This document shows, in pieces, positions 26,317 through 33,322 of a stretch of 38,271 nt of DNA. Within the stretch, counting starts at the first letter, position 1, and each line of letters starts with the position of its first letter. Below the pieces are notes generated by a model, which saw only the letters and a list, made by a program, of their open reading frames with translations, made no database searches and was not told the origin of the DNA. The position numbers and the translations under genes are program-made. Source of the stretch: CAYFLR01 sp964343805 (GTDB lineage Bacteria > Bdellovibrionota_B > Oligoflexia > CAYFLR01); assembly GCA_964343805.1 (NCBI GenBank), contig CAYFLR010000057.1, forward strand, positions 1-38,271, in the 5' to 3' direction.

Positions 26317-26811
26317 ATGAAAAAATGGAATCTAACAATCATCACCTTTTCCTTTCTTTTTACCCTTAATTTACAAGCTGAGACCAAAGACATCTACATC
26401 TCTCCTTCCACCCTGCAATGTGATTTTTATAGTGGAAAGAGTCGAATTATGTGGGGGCAAATGAATTTTGATACCCATTACAATCACGGTTCTTGGCTTT
26501 ACTCGGACTCACTTGAATTATGTAAAAAGGTGAAGAAAAAGTATGTAGAAGAGGGCACCATCTCTGATTATGAAACAGCCACTTTTACTGTCACTGTTAC
26601 TGATGAGTATCGTTGGGCTTATAACGATCTTCCAGAAGGTTGGCAAAACTATTGCAACCATTACCTCGTTGAAACGGCGACTCTCGATTTTGGGATTGCA
26701 ACCTACAGCCACAAAGAGACAGACTTTATGGGCTCCGTTGAAGATGTCAGTTTATGCCCGGTGACAGAAGAGCAGGAAGCTCCTGTGGAACAAGAAACAC
26801 CAGTAGAATAA
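26317..26811 (+). CDS. Secreted protein of unknown function
   Basis: 164 residues with an excellent ribosome site (GGAGG, 6 bases before the ATG) and a signal peptide (MKKWNLTIITFSFLFTLNLQA). The mature part has four Cys (LQCDF, LELCKK, NYCNH, SLCPV) and many aromatic residues, suggesting a small disulfide-bonded fold, and ends in an acidic tail repeating QEAPVE-like units. I know of no family. It is divergent from the SGNH hydrolase and followed by a strong bidirectional terminator shared with the aldo/keto reductase gene. Confidence 0.75.
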   Translation: MKKWNLTIITFSFLFTLNLQAETKDIYISPSTLQCDFYSGKSRIMWGQMNFDTHYNHGSWLYSDSLELCKKVKKKYVEEGTISDYETATFTVTVTDEYRWAYNDLPEGWQNYCNHYLVETATLDFGIATYSHKETDFMGSVEDVSLCPVTEEQEAPVEQETPVE

Positions 26812-26821
26812 TATTTCAAGC

Positions 26822-26842
26822 AAGGGAGGTCGATCCTCCCTT
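26822..26842. terminator. Hairpin between convergent genes
   Basis: AAGGGAGG (26822-26829) pairs perfectly with CCTCCCTT (26835-26842) around a 5-base loop. It sits between the stop codons of the 26317 gene and the aldo/keto reductase gene and ends in T-rich sequence on the plus strand. Confidence 0.6.
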
Positions 26843-26845
26843 TCG

Positions 26846-27769
26846 CTATATCTCAATGGCTTTTTGAATTAACTCTTTAGGCGGAAGGTGATTCAGTGCT
26901 TTAAGTGTTGAATCTAGTTGACCTTCATTTCGAACACCACAGATCGCCAGAGAAACTTCATCAAACATCAAGTTAAAACCGAGAGCCAACTCCACTCCAG
27001 AAAAACCGTTCTCCTCCATCAAAGGCAGAACTTTTTGCATTTTTTTGTACTTTGGAGTTCGGTCCTCCCCTTTCCACCAAGGAGCCCATGATCTAGCGTC
27101 ATGCTGATCGAATGTACGCTCTTTGGTCACTCTCCCCGTTAGGATACCTTTGTCAAAAGTTCCCCAGCTCATGAACTCTATGTCATGTTCCTTTAAATAG
27201 GAAAAAATTCCCTCCACCACCCAATTCGCAAAAAAGTTAAATTCACTCTGCACCACATCGATGGGGGCAATTTCACCGGCCAATTGCAGGTCCTCTTTGA
27301 AAGTATTGCAAAGACCAATGGATTTAATTTTTCCTTCTTCTTTGGCCTTAGCTAACACCTCCATCGGTCGTCTGATGTCCACTTGTTTATCCGGCCAATG
27401 AATCATATAGAGATCGATAAATTCAGTGCCTAATCTCTCCAAAGATTCATATAACATTCTCTCGGTATTCACAGGATGATTGGTCATATTCACCCGTCTG
27501 TTTTCATGCCAATCCACACCACACTCTGAAACGATAAAAACTTCATCTCGGTTTCCGCGAAAAGCTTTGCCAATTCTTTGCTCGGAAAGCCCAAAACCAT
27601 AAATAGGAGCCGTGTCAAAGACCCTGACCCCTCTTTCAAAAGAGGTTTGTAATAAATTGATTGCTTGCTCTTCGGAAATTTCCCCAAAACCATAACCTCC
27701 CCCCTCACCACTGATGGAAGCTCCACCGAAGGCCATTTTTAATGGAAAAGAACCAAATAATTTACCCAT
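26846..27769 (-). CDS. Aldo/keto reductase-family protein with the catalytic Lys replaced by Glu
   Basis: 307 residues, the usual length for the family, with a GGGAG ribosome site. The (beta/alpha)8 landmarks are clear: FDTAPIYG with D52 and Y57, DLYMIHWPD with H124, KIKSIGLCN, and QSEFNFF. Aldo/keto reductases reduce carbonyls with NADPH through an Asp-Tyr-Lys-His tetrad. Here the strand normally reading '...aTKcG' is VFIVSECG, so Glu82 stands where the catalytic Lys should be. A single base change (GAG versus AAG) would account for it, so a sequencing error is possible. If real, the protein may have lost reductase activity or changed chemistry. It stands alone, and no pathway partner is visible. 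Confidence 0.85.
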   Translation of the reverse strand: MGKLFGSFPLKMAFGGASISGEGGGYGFGEISEEQAINLLQTSFERGVRVFDTAPIYGFGLSEQRIGKAFRGNRDEVFIVSECGVDWHENRRVNMTNHPVNTERMLYESLERLGTEFIDLYMIHWPDKQVDIRRPMEVLAKAKEEGKIKSIGLCNTFKEDLQLAGEIAPIDVVQSEFNFFANWVVEGIFSYLKEHDIEFMSWGTFDKGILTGRVTKERTFDQHDARSWAPWWKGEDRTPKYKKMQKVLPLMEENGFSGVELALGFNLMFDEVSLAICGVRNEGQLDSTLKALNHLPPKELIQKAIEI

Positions 27770-27862
27770 ATTTTCACTCCCTTAAATCGGGCCCTGCCTT
27801 TATTAAAGGATTCTAATGCCCCTTTAATCTGCCTATAACCCGTCGATTGTTAGTTTTAGGAT

Positions 27863-28756
27863 ATGCCTGTAAAATATAACAATATCCTCGCTTTTATAAT
27901 TTCTCTCTCTCTTCATACCTTGGTCTTCTACTTTTTGCAAAAGAGTATTCCCTCTTCTCCCATTGACACAAAAAAGGATCGTTCGCTCCCCATTCAGGTG
28001 AAACTAACACAACCTTCTCCTAAACTCACTCACCCTCGTGGTCAATATATGATGCAGAAAAAAGCGACCTCAACTCCTCCGCCTCCGGTTCCAATTTCAA
28101 CTCCAACACAAACTCCTCCGCCCTCTACTCCAAAATTATATTCACCCAAGGTCACATCTAATACTGGAGAAGTCAAAATTCTTAAAAGTGAGATCCAAGA
28201 AATAAAACAATTTACACCTCAAGTTTATAAAGGCACTACTTTTGCTGAATATGAAAAGCAAAGATGGATACTATCTCTTTATCAAAATGGAGCTATGGGT
28301 TTCGATGTGCAAAAACTCCAAGGCATGATCAATGAAAAGTGGGACACCAATATTATTTTAAATCCCGTTGAGCTTTTATTCTGGTTGGCAGATGATGTGA
28401 AGGATAATAGTTACGCTCGGGCTCAAAGAAAAAAACGAGAGAATGGTCGCTTTACTAACAGGTGGATGCAACAAACACCTTATTGCTACCCAGATAAAAC
28501 ACGTTTCTTTTTAGAGACTGAGAATTCAGCGCGGGGTTTTTACAGGAGCTTAAAGATGGTCTCTCTTCCAGGTCGGTTACCCAAGCTACCGTCAACCACT
28601 CTTTATCAGGCTAAAAAACTTCAGCTCTGTATTTCAAAGAAAGAGAGATCCTTTTTTAAAAATATTTGGAAGTATCATAATGAAGAAATAAATCTCCGCC
28701 AGCTCAAGAAAAAGATGAAGCGCTGGCGGAGTAGATGGGGACAAATTTTGAAGTAA
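27863..28756 (+). CDS. TonB-like N-terminus with a novel C-terminal domain
   Basis: 297 residues. The N-terminus is TonB-like: a short cytoplasmic start, a membrane helix with the ISLSLHTLVFYFL pattern (a Ser and a His in the helix, as in TonB), then a Pro-rich stretch (STPPPPVPISTPTQTPPPST, ~71-92) that would span the periplasm. The C-terminal ~180 residues do not look like the TonB fold; they are basic, with two Cys (TPYCYP, QLCISK), and end in a highly positive segment (RQLKKKMKRWRSRW). TonB-type proteins transmit energy from ExbBD to outer-membrane partners; that role here is inference. No ExbBD genes are in the window. It converges on the collagen-like gene with a 5-base gap, and its 3' end holds that gene's probable terminator. 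Confidence 0.65.
   Translation: MPVKYNNILAFIISLSLHTLVFYFLQKSIPSSPIDTKKDRSLPIQVKLTQPSPKLTHPRGQYMMQKKATSTPPPPVPISTPTQTPPPSTPKLYSPKVTSNTGEVKILKSEIQEIKQFTPQVYKGTTFAEYEKQRWILSLYQNGAMGFDVQKLQGMINEKWDTNIILNPVELLFWLADDVKDNSYARAQRKKRENGRFTNRWMQQTPYCYPDKTRFFLETENSARGFYRSLKMVSLPGRLPKLPSTTLYQAKKLQLCISKKERSFFKNIWKYHNEEINLRQLKKKMKRWRSRWGQILK
28694..28731 (-). terminator. Hairpin for the collagen-like gene, inside the convergent TonB-like coding end
   Basis: CTCCGCCAGC (28694-28703) is the exact reverse complement of GCTGGCGGAG (28722-28731). Read on the minus strand, the stem comes about 30 bases after the stop of the collagen-like gene and is followed by T-rich sequence (ATTTATTTCTTC). The loop is 18 bases, which is long, so it may be a weak terminator. 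Confidence 0.45.
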
Positions 28757-28761
28757 CTGTC

Positions 28762-30147
28762 TTACTCGATGGTATGATCCAGATTTTGCTGAGCCATCTC
28801 AGATCTACCACCAAAGCTTCGGGTGATAAAAAGTTTAACTCTAATCTTGCGACCTTGCTTTGTGTAGGTATCTTTGATCCCCAAATTTCCCAAATTAACA
28901 ATCAATTGATCATCGCTTTTAATAATATTGGCGGCGGGAATCTCTTGTTCGAGTTTGAGGTAGAATTTGGTCCTGGTAAACCAACGTCTCTTCATCCAAG
29001 CATAGTATTTGATCTTAATTTTGGTATCGACTAAGTTACTTAAACCAGCAGTATCATCGATCACTGCTTCGAGGCTAGCTCCTCGCCCCTGCAGCTTACT
29101 AAAGTTAAAAGACATGGCTTCACTCTGCTTGAGAGCACGTTCAACATTTACCACGGTGGTATTACCCATTTGGGAAATATTGGTTTTGGCCCAAACCGAA
29201 GATGGAAATGAGGCGACAGCTTGTCGACCTTGAATACTGAGCGCCACATTGTGTCCTGCAAAATCAGCTGGAGAACGGGTAGGATCATTCCAATTAAAAG
29301 TAATCACCGGATCGATTCGCTCTAACCAAATACGGTATTGATTATTCAAAGTGGACCCGGGGCCAAAAAGTGATTTTGTTCCGGTTCGATTCTCAAACAG
29401 ATGCTGAGAAAGCGTAAAAGACTGAGAGTCAATACGTTGCATATCAATATTTAAATTAGGGTTGGTATAACCAAGAGGTTCCATACGAGGAATCAGAGTC
29501 ACTTGACCCATTTGGCCATTTCGACCGTAGCTACCAGAATAACCATCTCTGCCATTATCTCCATCGGTGCAGTAATACTGTTTCCTTTCACAAACTTCTC
29601 TTTCTACTGGTTGATTAGTTCGTGGATTCACTTCGGTCACAGTACGACACTCTCTAATGCCCCACTGATATCGTCGACAAGAACAACCCATTCCGCCATT
29701 ACCACCGTCACCTGGAAACCCACCAGTACCTGGGCTAGAATATACGGTAATCTTTCTAAGGTCAGAAATATTATTAAAGTAGGCTATGATATCACCAGCA
29801 TCTCCACCAGCGCCACCATCACCACCGTTTCCACCACGGCCACCATCAGCACCTTCTACATCATAGTCAGTTCGTCGGGGTTGTCTACAGCCATAAGCAT
29901 CCCCACCAGGTTCTCCAGCTTGACCATCTTCGCCGCTATCTCCACCGGCATAATAGGTTTCCATTTGACCTTGGGCTCTGATAACAACATCATCTCCATC
30001 ATTTCCAGCATAGCCATCAGCACCAGAAGATCCATCCATTCCCTCACTTCCAAAAGTACTTCCCCATGCCAGTAGGGGAGTGCTTATCCAAAAGGATAGG
30101 AGTAAAACAGTCGACTTAATGAGAATTGATTGGGGTTGCTTTTGCAT
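28762..30147 (-). CDS. Secreted collagen-like, Gly-rich protein
   Basis: 461 residues with a GAGGAG ribosome site and a signal peptide ending near LLAWG (residue ~29). Residues ~30-235 are dominated by Gly-X-Y-like runs (GSEGMDGSSGADGYAGNDGD; GGRGGNGGDGGAGGDAG; DGDNGRDGYSGSYGRNGQMG) interrupted by a Cys-rich patch (GCSCRRYQWG, RECRTV, REVCERKQYYC) that could crosslink chains. The remaining ~225 residues are non-repetitive and beta-rich. Acidic residues rather than Pro occupy many Y positions, so a collagen triple helix is possible but a calcium-binding Gly/Asp-rich fold is an alternative. It is probably a surface or matrix fibre. The upstream 297 bases to the next plus-strand gene show no further gene. 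Confidence 0.75.
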   Translation of the reverse strand: MQKQPQSILIKSTVLLLSFWISTPLLAWGSTFGSEGMDGSSGADGYAGNDGDDVVIRAQGQMETYYAGGDSGEDGQAGEPGGDAYGCRQPRRTDYDVEGADGGRGGNGGDGGAGGDAGDIIAYFNNISDLRKITVYSSPGTGGFPGDGGNGGMGCSCRRYQWGIRECRTVTEVNPRTNQPVEREVCERKQYYCTDGDNGRDGYSGSYGRNGQMGQVTLIPRMEPLGYTNPNLNIDMQRIDSQSFTLSQHLFENRTGTKSLFGPGSTLNNQYRIWLERIDPVITFNWNDPTRSPADFAGHNVALSIQGRQAVASFPSSVWAKTNISQMGNTTVVNVERALKQSEAMSFNFSKLQGRGASLEAVIDDTAGLSNLVDTKIKIKYYAWMKRRWFTRTKFYLKLEQEIPAANIIKSDDQLIVNLGNLGIKDTYTKQGRKIRVKLFITRSFGGRSEMAQQNLDHTIE

Positions 30148-30444
30148 AATATCTCCTCAGATTGTTGAACCTTTCCAAAATGCCCATCAGACAATGCAAA
30201 TTTAAGACCAACCCAAATAAAATATTTTTACCATATAATAACAACATGTTAATAAAACACCATCATCTTCCTACTGGAGCAAATTAAAATTTAGTATAAA
30301 ATTGAAACCATCAAAAGTATCCCAGTCTGAAAAGGAGTATCCAAAATCAAATTTCCCAGAAAAATCGAAAATTCACCGCAATATGAAGAGATTACAAAAT
30401 CATGGTTCCAAAAAGAGCAAAAATTGCGACCCGAGGGATCCTTG

Positions 30445-30852
30445 ATGATACCAGTTTTTGAACCATCTGCAGCCCTTTGGCAAGGCCTGAAAATGGCATT
30501 TTCCTTTCGCCACCTCCTCCAAGGATTGGAAACTATTGAAAAAAAGCTGAGCAAAGAACAAAAAGGGCTGAATGCAAGTAGAGCCACCCAATCTCCGGGA
30601 GGAAGTCGCATGTCCCGCCTTATGTTCATTTTTTTAGGAGGTAGCGATCGGTTCTATCGAAATTGTGAAATCCTATTGCAAAAATATGATAACCGTTTGG
30701 CTGGAGTCCTGGTGAATGCCACTGCTCTCGAGGTGAGCACATCCATCTTTGGCAAAGAAGGAAAACAGACCCTAGCCGTCATGATCGATGATAAAGAACT
30801 CATTAATAAGTTCATTCTTGAACATTCTACTGATCAAAAAATATCCACATAA
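30445..30852 (+). CDS. Hypothetical protein, start uncertain
   Basis: From the ATG at 30445 it has 135 residues (TTG at 30424 adds 7). The frame is open back to a TGA at 30328-30330 and the upstream codons read like protein (NSPQYEEITKSWFQKEQKL), so the true gene may start further upstream with a non-standard codon after the AAAGGAG at 30330-30336, or may be frameshifted. The product is basic at its N-terminus, with one hydrophobic patch (MSRLMFIFLGG), and ends in a charged helical segment. No family is recognised. The next plus-strand gene starts 95 bases downstream. Confidence 0.5.
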   Translation: MIPVFEPSAALWQGLKMAFSFRHLLQGLETIEKKLSKEQKGLNASRATQSPGGSRMSRLMFIFLGGSDRFYRNCEILLQKYDNRLAGVLVNATALEVSTSIFGKEGKQTLAVMIDDKELINKFILEHSTDQKIST

Positions 30853-30947
30853 TCAAACAGTTAAACTAACTCTCTCTTCGCTAAAAATCCAAAAACTAAA
30901 TATAATTATTTAAATTCCGAAACGAAGTTAAACTCATTGGAGCCCTT

Positions 30948-32459
30948 GTGAAACCATTATTATCCTTTTTACTAATATTACTAGTGCTCTTAGCCTGTAA
31001 AAGAAGGGAAGTAGATAAGGTGGACACCCATCGAGAACTTGATGAGGTCCATCATGCCGAAATGAGCGGAACTATCAAGCATAGCAACTCAATAATTGGT
31101 AGAACCGTATTACCACCGCTACCCCGCGCCAATCCTGTTACTGAGGCTCCTACTCCTTTGAGCGCTCCAACCCCGATTCAAATCCTTGAAAATAATAACA
31201 GCAATGAAAATGAGAATGATAATGATATTAACTTACTCTACCAGCACTGGAACCACTCCGTTTGGAATCCCTATCAAAAAGATGACTGCACTCTCACCCC
31301 TGCTGAAACCACCGATTTAACAGCGAAAGTTCCTCCGCCCGCAGGTTTTCCATCAAGTAAGGCTGAGTTTCTATTAATACTTCTGAACTGGCTCAACGAT
31401 CCCGATGGAAAAGTTTGGGTTTTCAATAGCAGTGAACAGATTCTACCCTGGCTGGAAAACAGTTTTATCAATCAAACCGCTGGAGGCAGACTCATTGGGG
31501 AGCTATCTACCAAAGAAACAGTGACGCAATTATATGACAACCTGGTTAATAGCCCCATAGAAAAACCGTCTTCATCTAGCTATCCGTTTCCCAGTCACAA
31601 CCAATGCCCTGAAAAGATGCCTGAAGATAAAACCATTGATTGGGATAAGTATCCCTACCTGGATGCTGCCGCCAAATTTCTCCGTTTTAGTACTTACGTT
31701 GATGAAATAAAAGGATATGAGGAACAAGGTGTCCAACTTCACCAACTCAAAGGCTGCCTTTCCAAAGAGCAAGAAATTGAGATTTTCGTGGTCTACCCCA
31801 TGGAAAATGAGGTCTTAGAAGTTAACTTAAATGAGGCTTTAGGTAACAAAACCTATCATCTGGTTCACCCCAAAGAAGGGGTTCTAGATGTAGCCAATGG
31901 AAACAATAATTTCCATATAGACGGGCATGGCCGCATTTTAGCTGAGGTAAACTCTCTCGAAGATTCGGTCTACCCAACTTTCAATTGCCTTTCCCTACCT
32001 CTATCAGAGGAAGAAGATACTTATATCAATCGGGCCGAAATATCCGTCATTATTGTGGAGATGTCACTAGAGGAGGATGAACTTCTCCCTGAGGCAACAG
32101 GGATGATCTTTACCGATGTTCAAAAAGATTTAGCTGAAGCCCCCTATATTGAGCAATTTTTTAAAGATGGCTATCTCAAGGGTTGTGCCAAAGGAAAGTT
32201 CTGCCCTAAGGCTGAAATAACCCGTGCCGAATTTGCTGCCATTATCGATCGTTTTAAATATGCCTCCGACCTAGAATTTGCACCGGATGAAGAGCTCATT
32301 ATAAATGATGTTACCGAGGAGAGTGAGTTTAGCCAGGAAATTTTCAAGGCCGTACAAGCAGGATTCATGGAACTCGATGAGGAAGATAACTTTCGCCCCT
32401 CCGCCCCTATAACCCAAGCTGAAGTGATGAAAATCTTAAATCAATCCCAAGATCCGTAG
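30948..32459 (+). CDS. Lipoprotein with C-terminal S-layer-homology (SLH) domains
   Basis: 503 residues with a GTG start and a GGAG site 5 bases upstream. The signal ends LVLLAC (lipobox at Cys17). A Pro/Asn-rich linker (~60-95) leads to a central region of unknown fold (~95-375). The C-terminus has one clear SLH repeat, FTDVQKDLAEAPYIEQFFKD, then GYLKGCAKGKFCP and ITRAEFAAII, and a second, weaker one (IINDVTEESEFSQEIFKAV, then GFMELDEEDNFRPSAPITQAE). SLH domains bind cell-wall polymers or secondary glycans and tether proteins to the wall; combined with N-terminal acylation, this could bridge membrane and peptidoglycan. Its stop is within the convergent overlap with the TPM gene's out-of-frame tail. 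Confidence 0.8.
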   Translation: MKPLLSFLLILLVLLACKRREVDKVDTHRELDEVHHAEMSGTIKHSNSIIGRTVLPPLPRANPVTEAPTPLSAPTPIQILENNNSNENENDNDINLLYQHWNHSVWNPYQKDDCTLTPAETTDLTAKVPPPAGFPSSKAEFLLILLNWLNDPDGKVWVFNSSEQILPWLENSFINQTAGGRLIGELSTKETVTQLYDNLVNSPIEKPSSSSYPFPSHNQCPEKMPEDKTIDWDKYPYLDAAAKFLRFSTYVDEIKGYEEQGVQLHQLKGCLSKEQEIEIFVVYPMENEVLEVNLNEALGNKTYHLVHPKEGVLDVANGNNNFHIDGHGRILAEVNSLEDSVYPTFNCLSLPLSEEEDTYINRAEISVIIVEMSLEEDELLPEATGMIFTDVQKDLAEAPYIEQFFKDGYLKGCAKGKFCPKAEITRAEFAAIIDRFKYASDLEFAPDEELIINDVTEESEFSQEIFKAVQAGFMELDEEDNFRPSAPITQAEVMKILNQSQDP

Positions 32460-32640
32460 GACCCTCCACCGAACAAAGATCTACGCCGACGACGCTCATA
32501 CATATAAGACCGAATTGAAATGTAGACTAAGGAAAAGCAGATAAAGAGAAAGTAATAGCCCCAACCCTTCTCATTTTTAGTGTTGTCCCGAATAGCTAAC
32601 AAGCTTATGAGAACAAAAATTCCAACAATAATAAGCCATT
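32441..32640 (-). pseudogene. Out-of-frame C-terminal tail of the TPM protein (two membrane helices, Gly-rich end)
   Basis: Read on the minus strand one base out of frame with the TPM gene, this stretch encodes WLIIVGIFVLISLLAI, a charged loop, GYYFLFICFSLVYISI, then RRRRRSLFGGGSYGSWD and a TGA at 32443-32441. Membrane helices plus a Gly/Ser end are exactly what TPM (YgcG-type) proteins carry after the TPM domain. The frame is joined if the T5 run at 32639-32643 had one more base, so the gene is frameshifted, really or by assembly error. The restored gene would overlap the SLH gene end by 19 bases. Confidence 0.65.
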
Positions 32641-33195
32641 TTTGTTATTGAAACAACTTACCTTTTTCCGTACCTTATCAGCAATAGCTTGAGTGCCAAC
32701 CAAAATTCCTTGACCATAGTTGGCTTTAGCAAATGCTGTTTCAAACTTTCTCTCAATAATCCGATCCACCACCTTACGGTAATAAGAAGGAAAGCCCTTG
32801 CCCAACGTAATATAGACTTTTCCCATGTCTTCTAAAAAGAGGATCAAAACCCCATCTTTATTCCTACGATGTCCGACCTCCCAATCTTTATAGATTGCCT
32901 TTCCAAAATCATCGGGGTTAGAGAAGCTCCCTTCGAATTCTGAAAAGCTCTCCAGAGTAAGCACTTTGATATCTCTACTAGTAGATTTTTTTAGAGCAGA
33001 AAGAATCGTAAAGAGGCGATTGTCCTGATTTTTAGAAAGCGCCCCGGCAAAATCGTTCACATGATCATCCACTTTGATAGGTAAGCCTGAAGAAGATATT
33101 TCCAGCAAAGGAGGTTGATCTTCATCTTGGGCCCAAAGGGAAGATTGAAAAATAAGGGCCGCTGCTAACCAGATGAGATAGGAATAATAGCTCAT
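32605..33195 (-). CDS. TPM-domain (YgcG-type) membrane protein, frameshifted near its C-terminus
   Basis: 196 residues as read. A signal peptide or membrane helix (YYSYLIWLAAALIFQSSLWA) is followed by a TPM domain at ~38-175: VNDFAGALSKNQDNRL, DIKVLTLESF, KDWEVGHRRNKDGVLILF, and YITLGKGF. TPM domains occur in envelope proteins of YgcG type and in a plant photosystem II repair protein; some have phosphatase activity, but the bacterial role is unsettled. The last ~17 residues (after RKKVS) are not family-like: a one-base frameshift in the short T run at 32639-32643 cuts off the two membrane helices and Gly-rich tail that remain encoded downstream out of frame. The ribosome site is weak. Confidence 0.75.
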   Translation of the reverse strand: MSYYSYLIWLAAALIFQSSLWAQDEDQPPLLEISSSGLPIKVDDHVNDFAGALSKNQDNRLFTILSALKKSTSRDIKVLTLESFSEFEGSFSNPDDFGKAIYKDWEVGHRRNKDGVLILFLEDMGKVYITLGKGFPSYYRKVVDRIIERKFETAFAKANYGQGILVGTQAIADKVRKKVSCFNNKNGLLLLEFLFS

Positions 33196-33322
33196 AGTTT
33201 TTCCATAAGTTCTGAGGGTTTATGATCCATCCTAATAGAATACTTTAATTTTAAAAATAAATCTAATCAGGTGATGGTAAAGGATCCTCAATTAAAGTCG
33301 ATAAGGTGAGGTAGGGTCTCTG

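Noticed and set aside
29503..30075. Plus-strand 190-codon Thr/Ser/Ile-rich frame opposite the collagen-like gene.
   Set aside because: Produced by the complement of Gly/Asp-rich repeats; the minus strand has the signal peptide and ribosome site.
19094..30255. CATGTTAATAA occurs in two divergent intergenic regions (19094-19104, 30245-30255).
   Set aside because: Two copies of an A/T-rich 11-mer in 38 kb are expected by chance; a similar site near 4443 differs in several bases.
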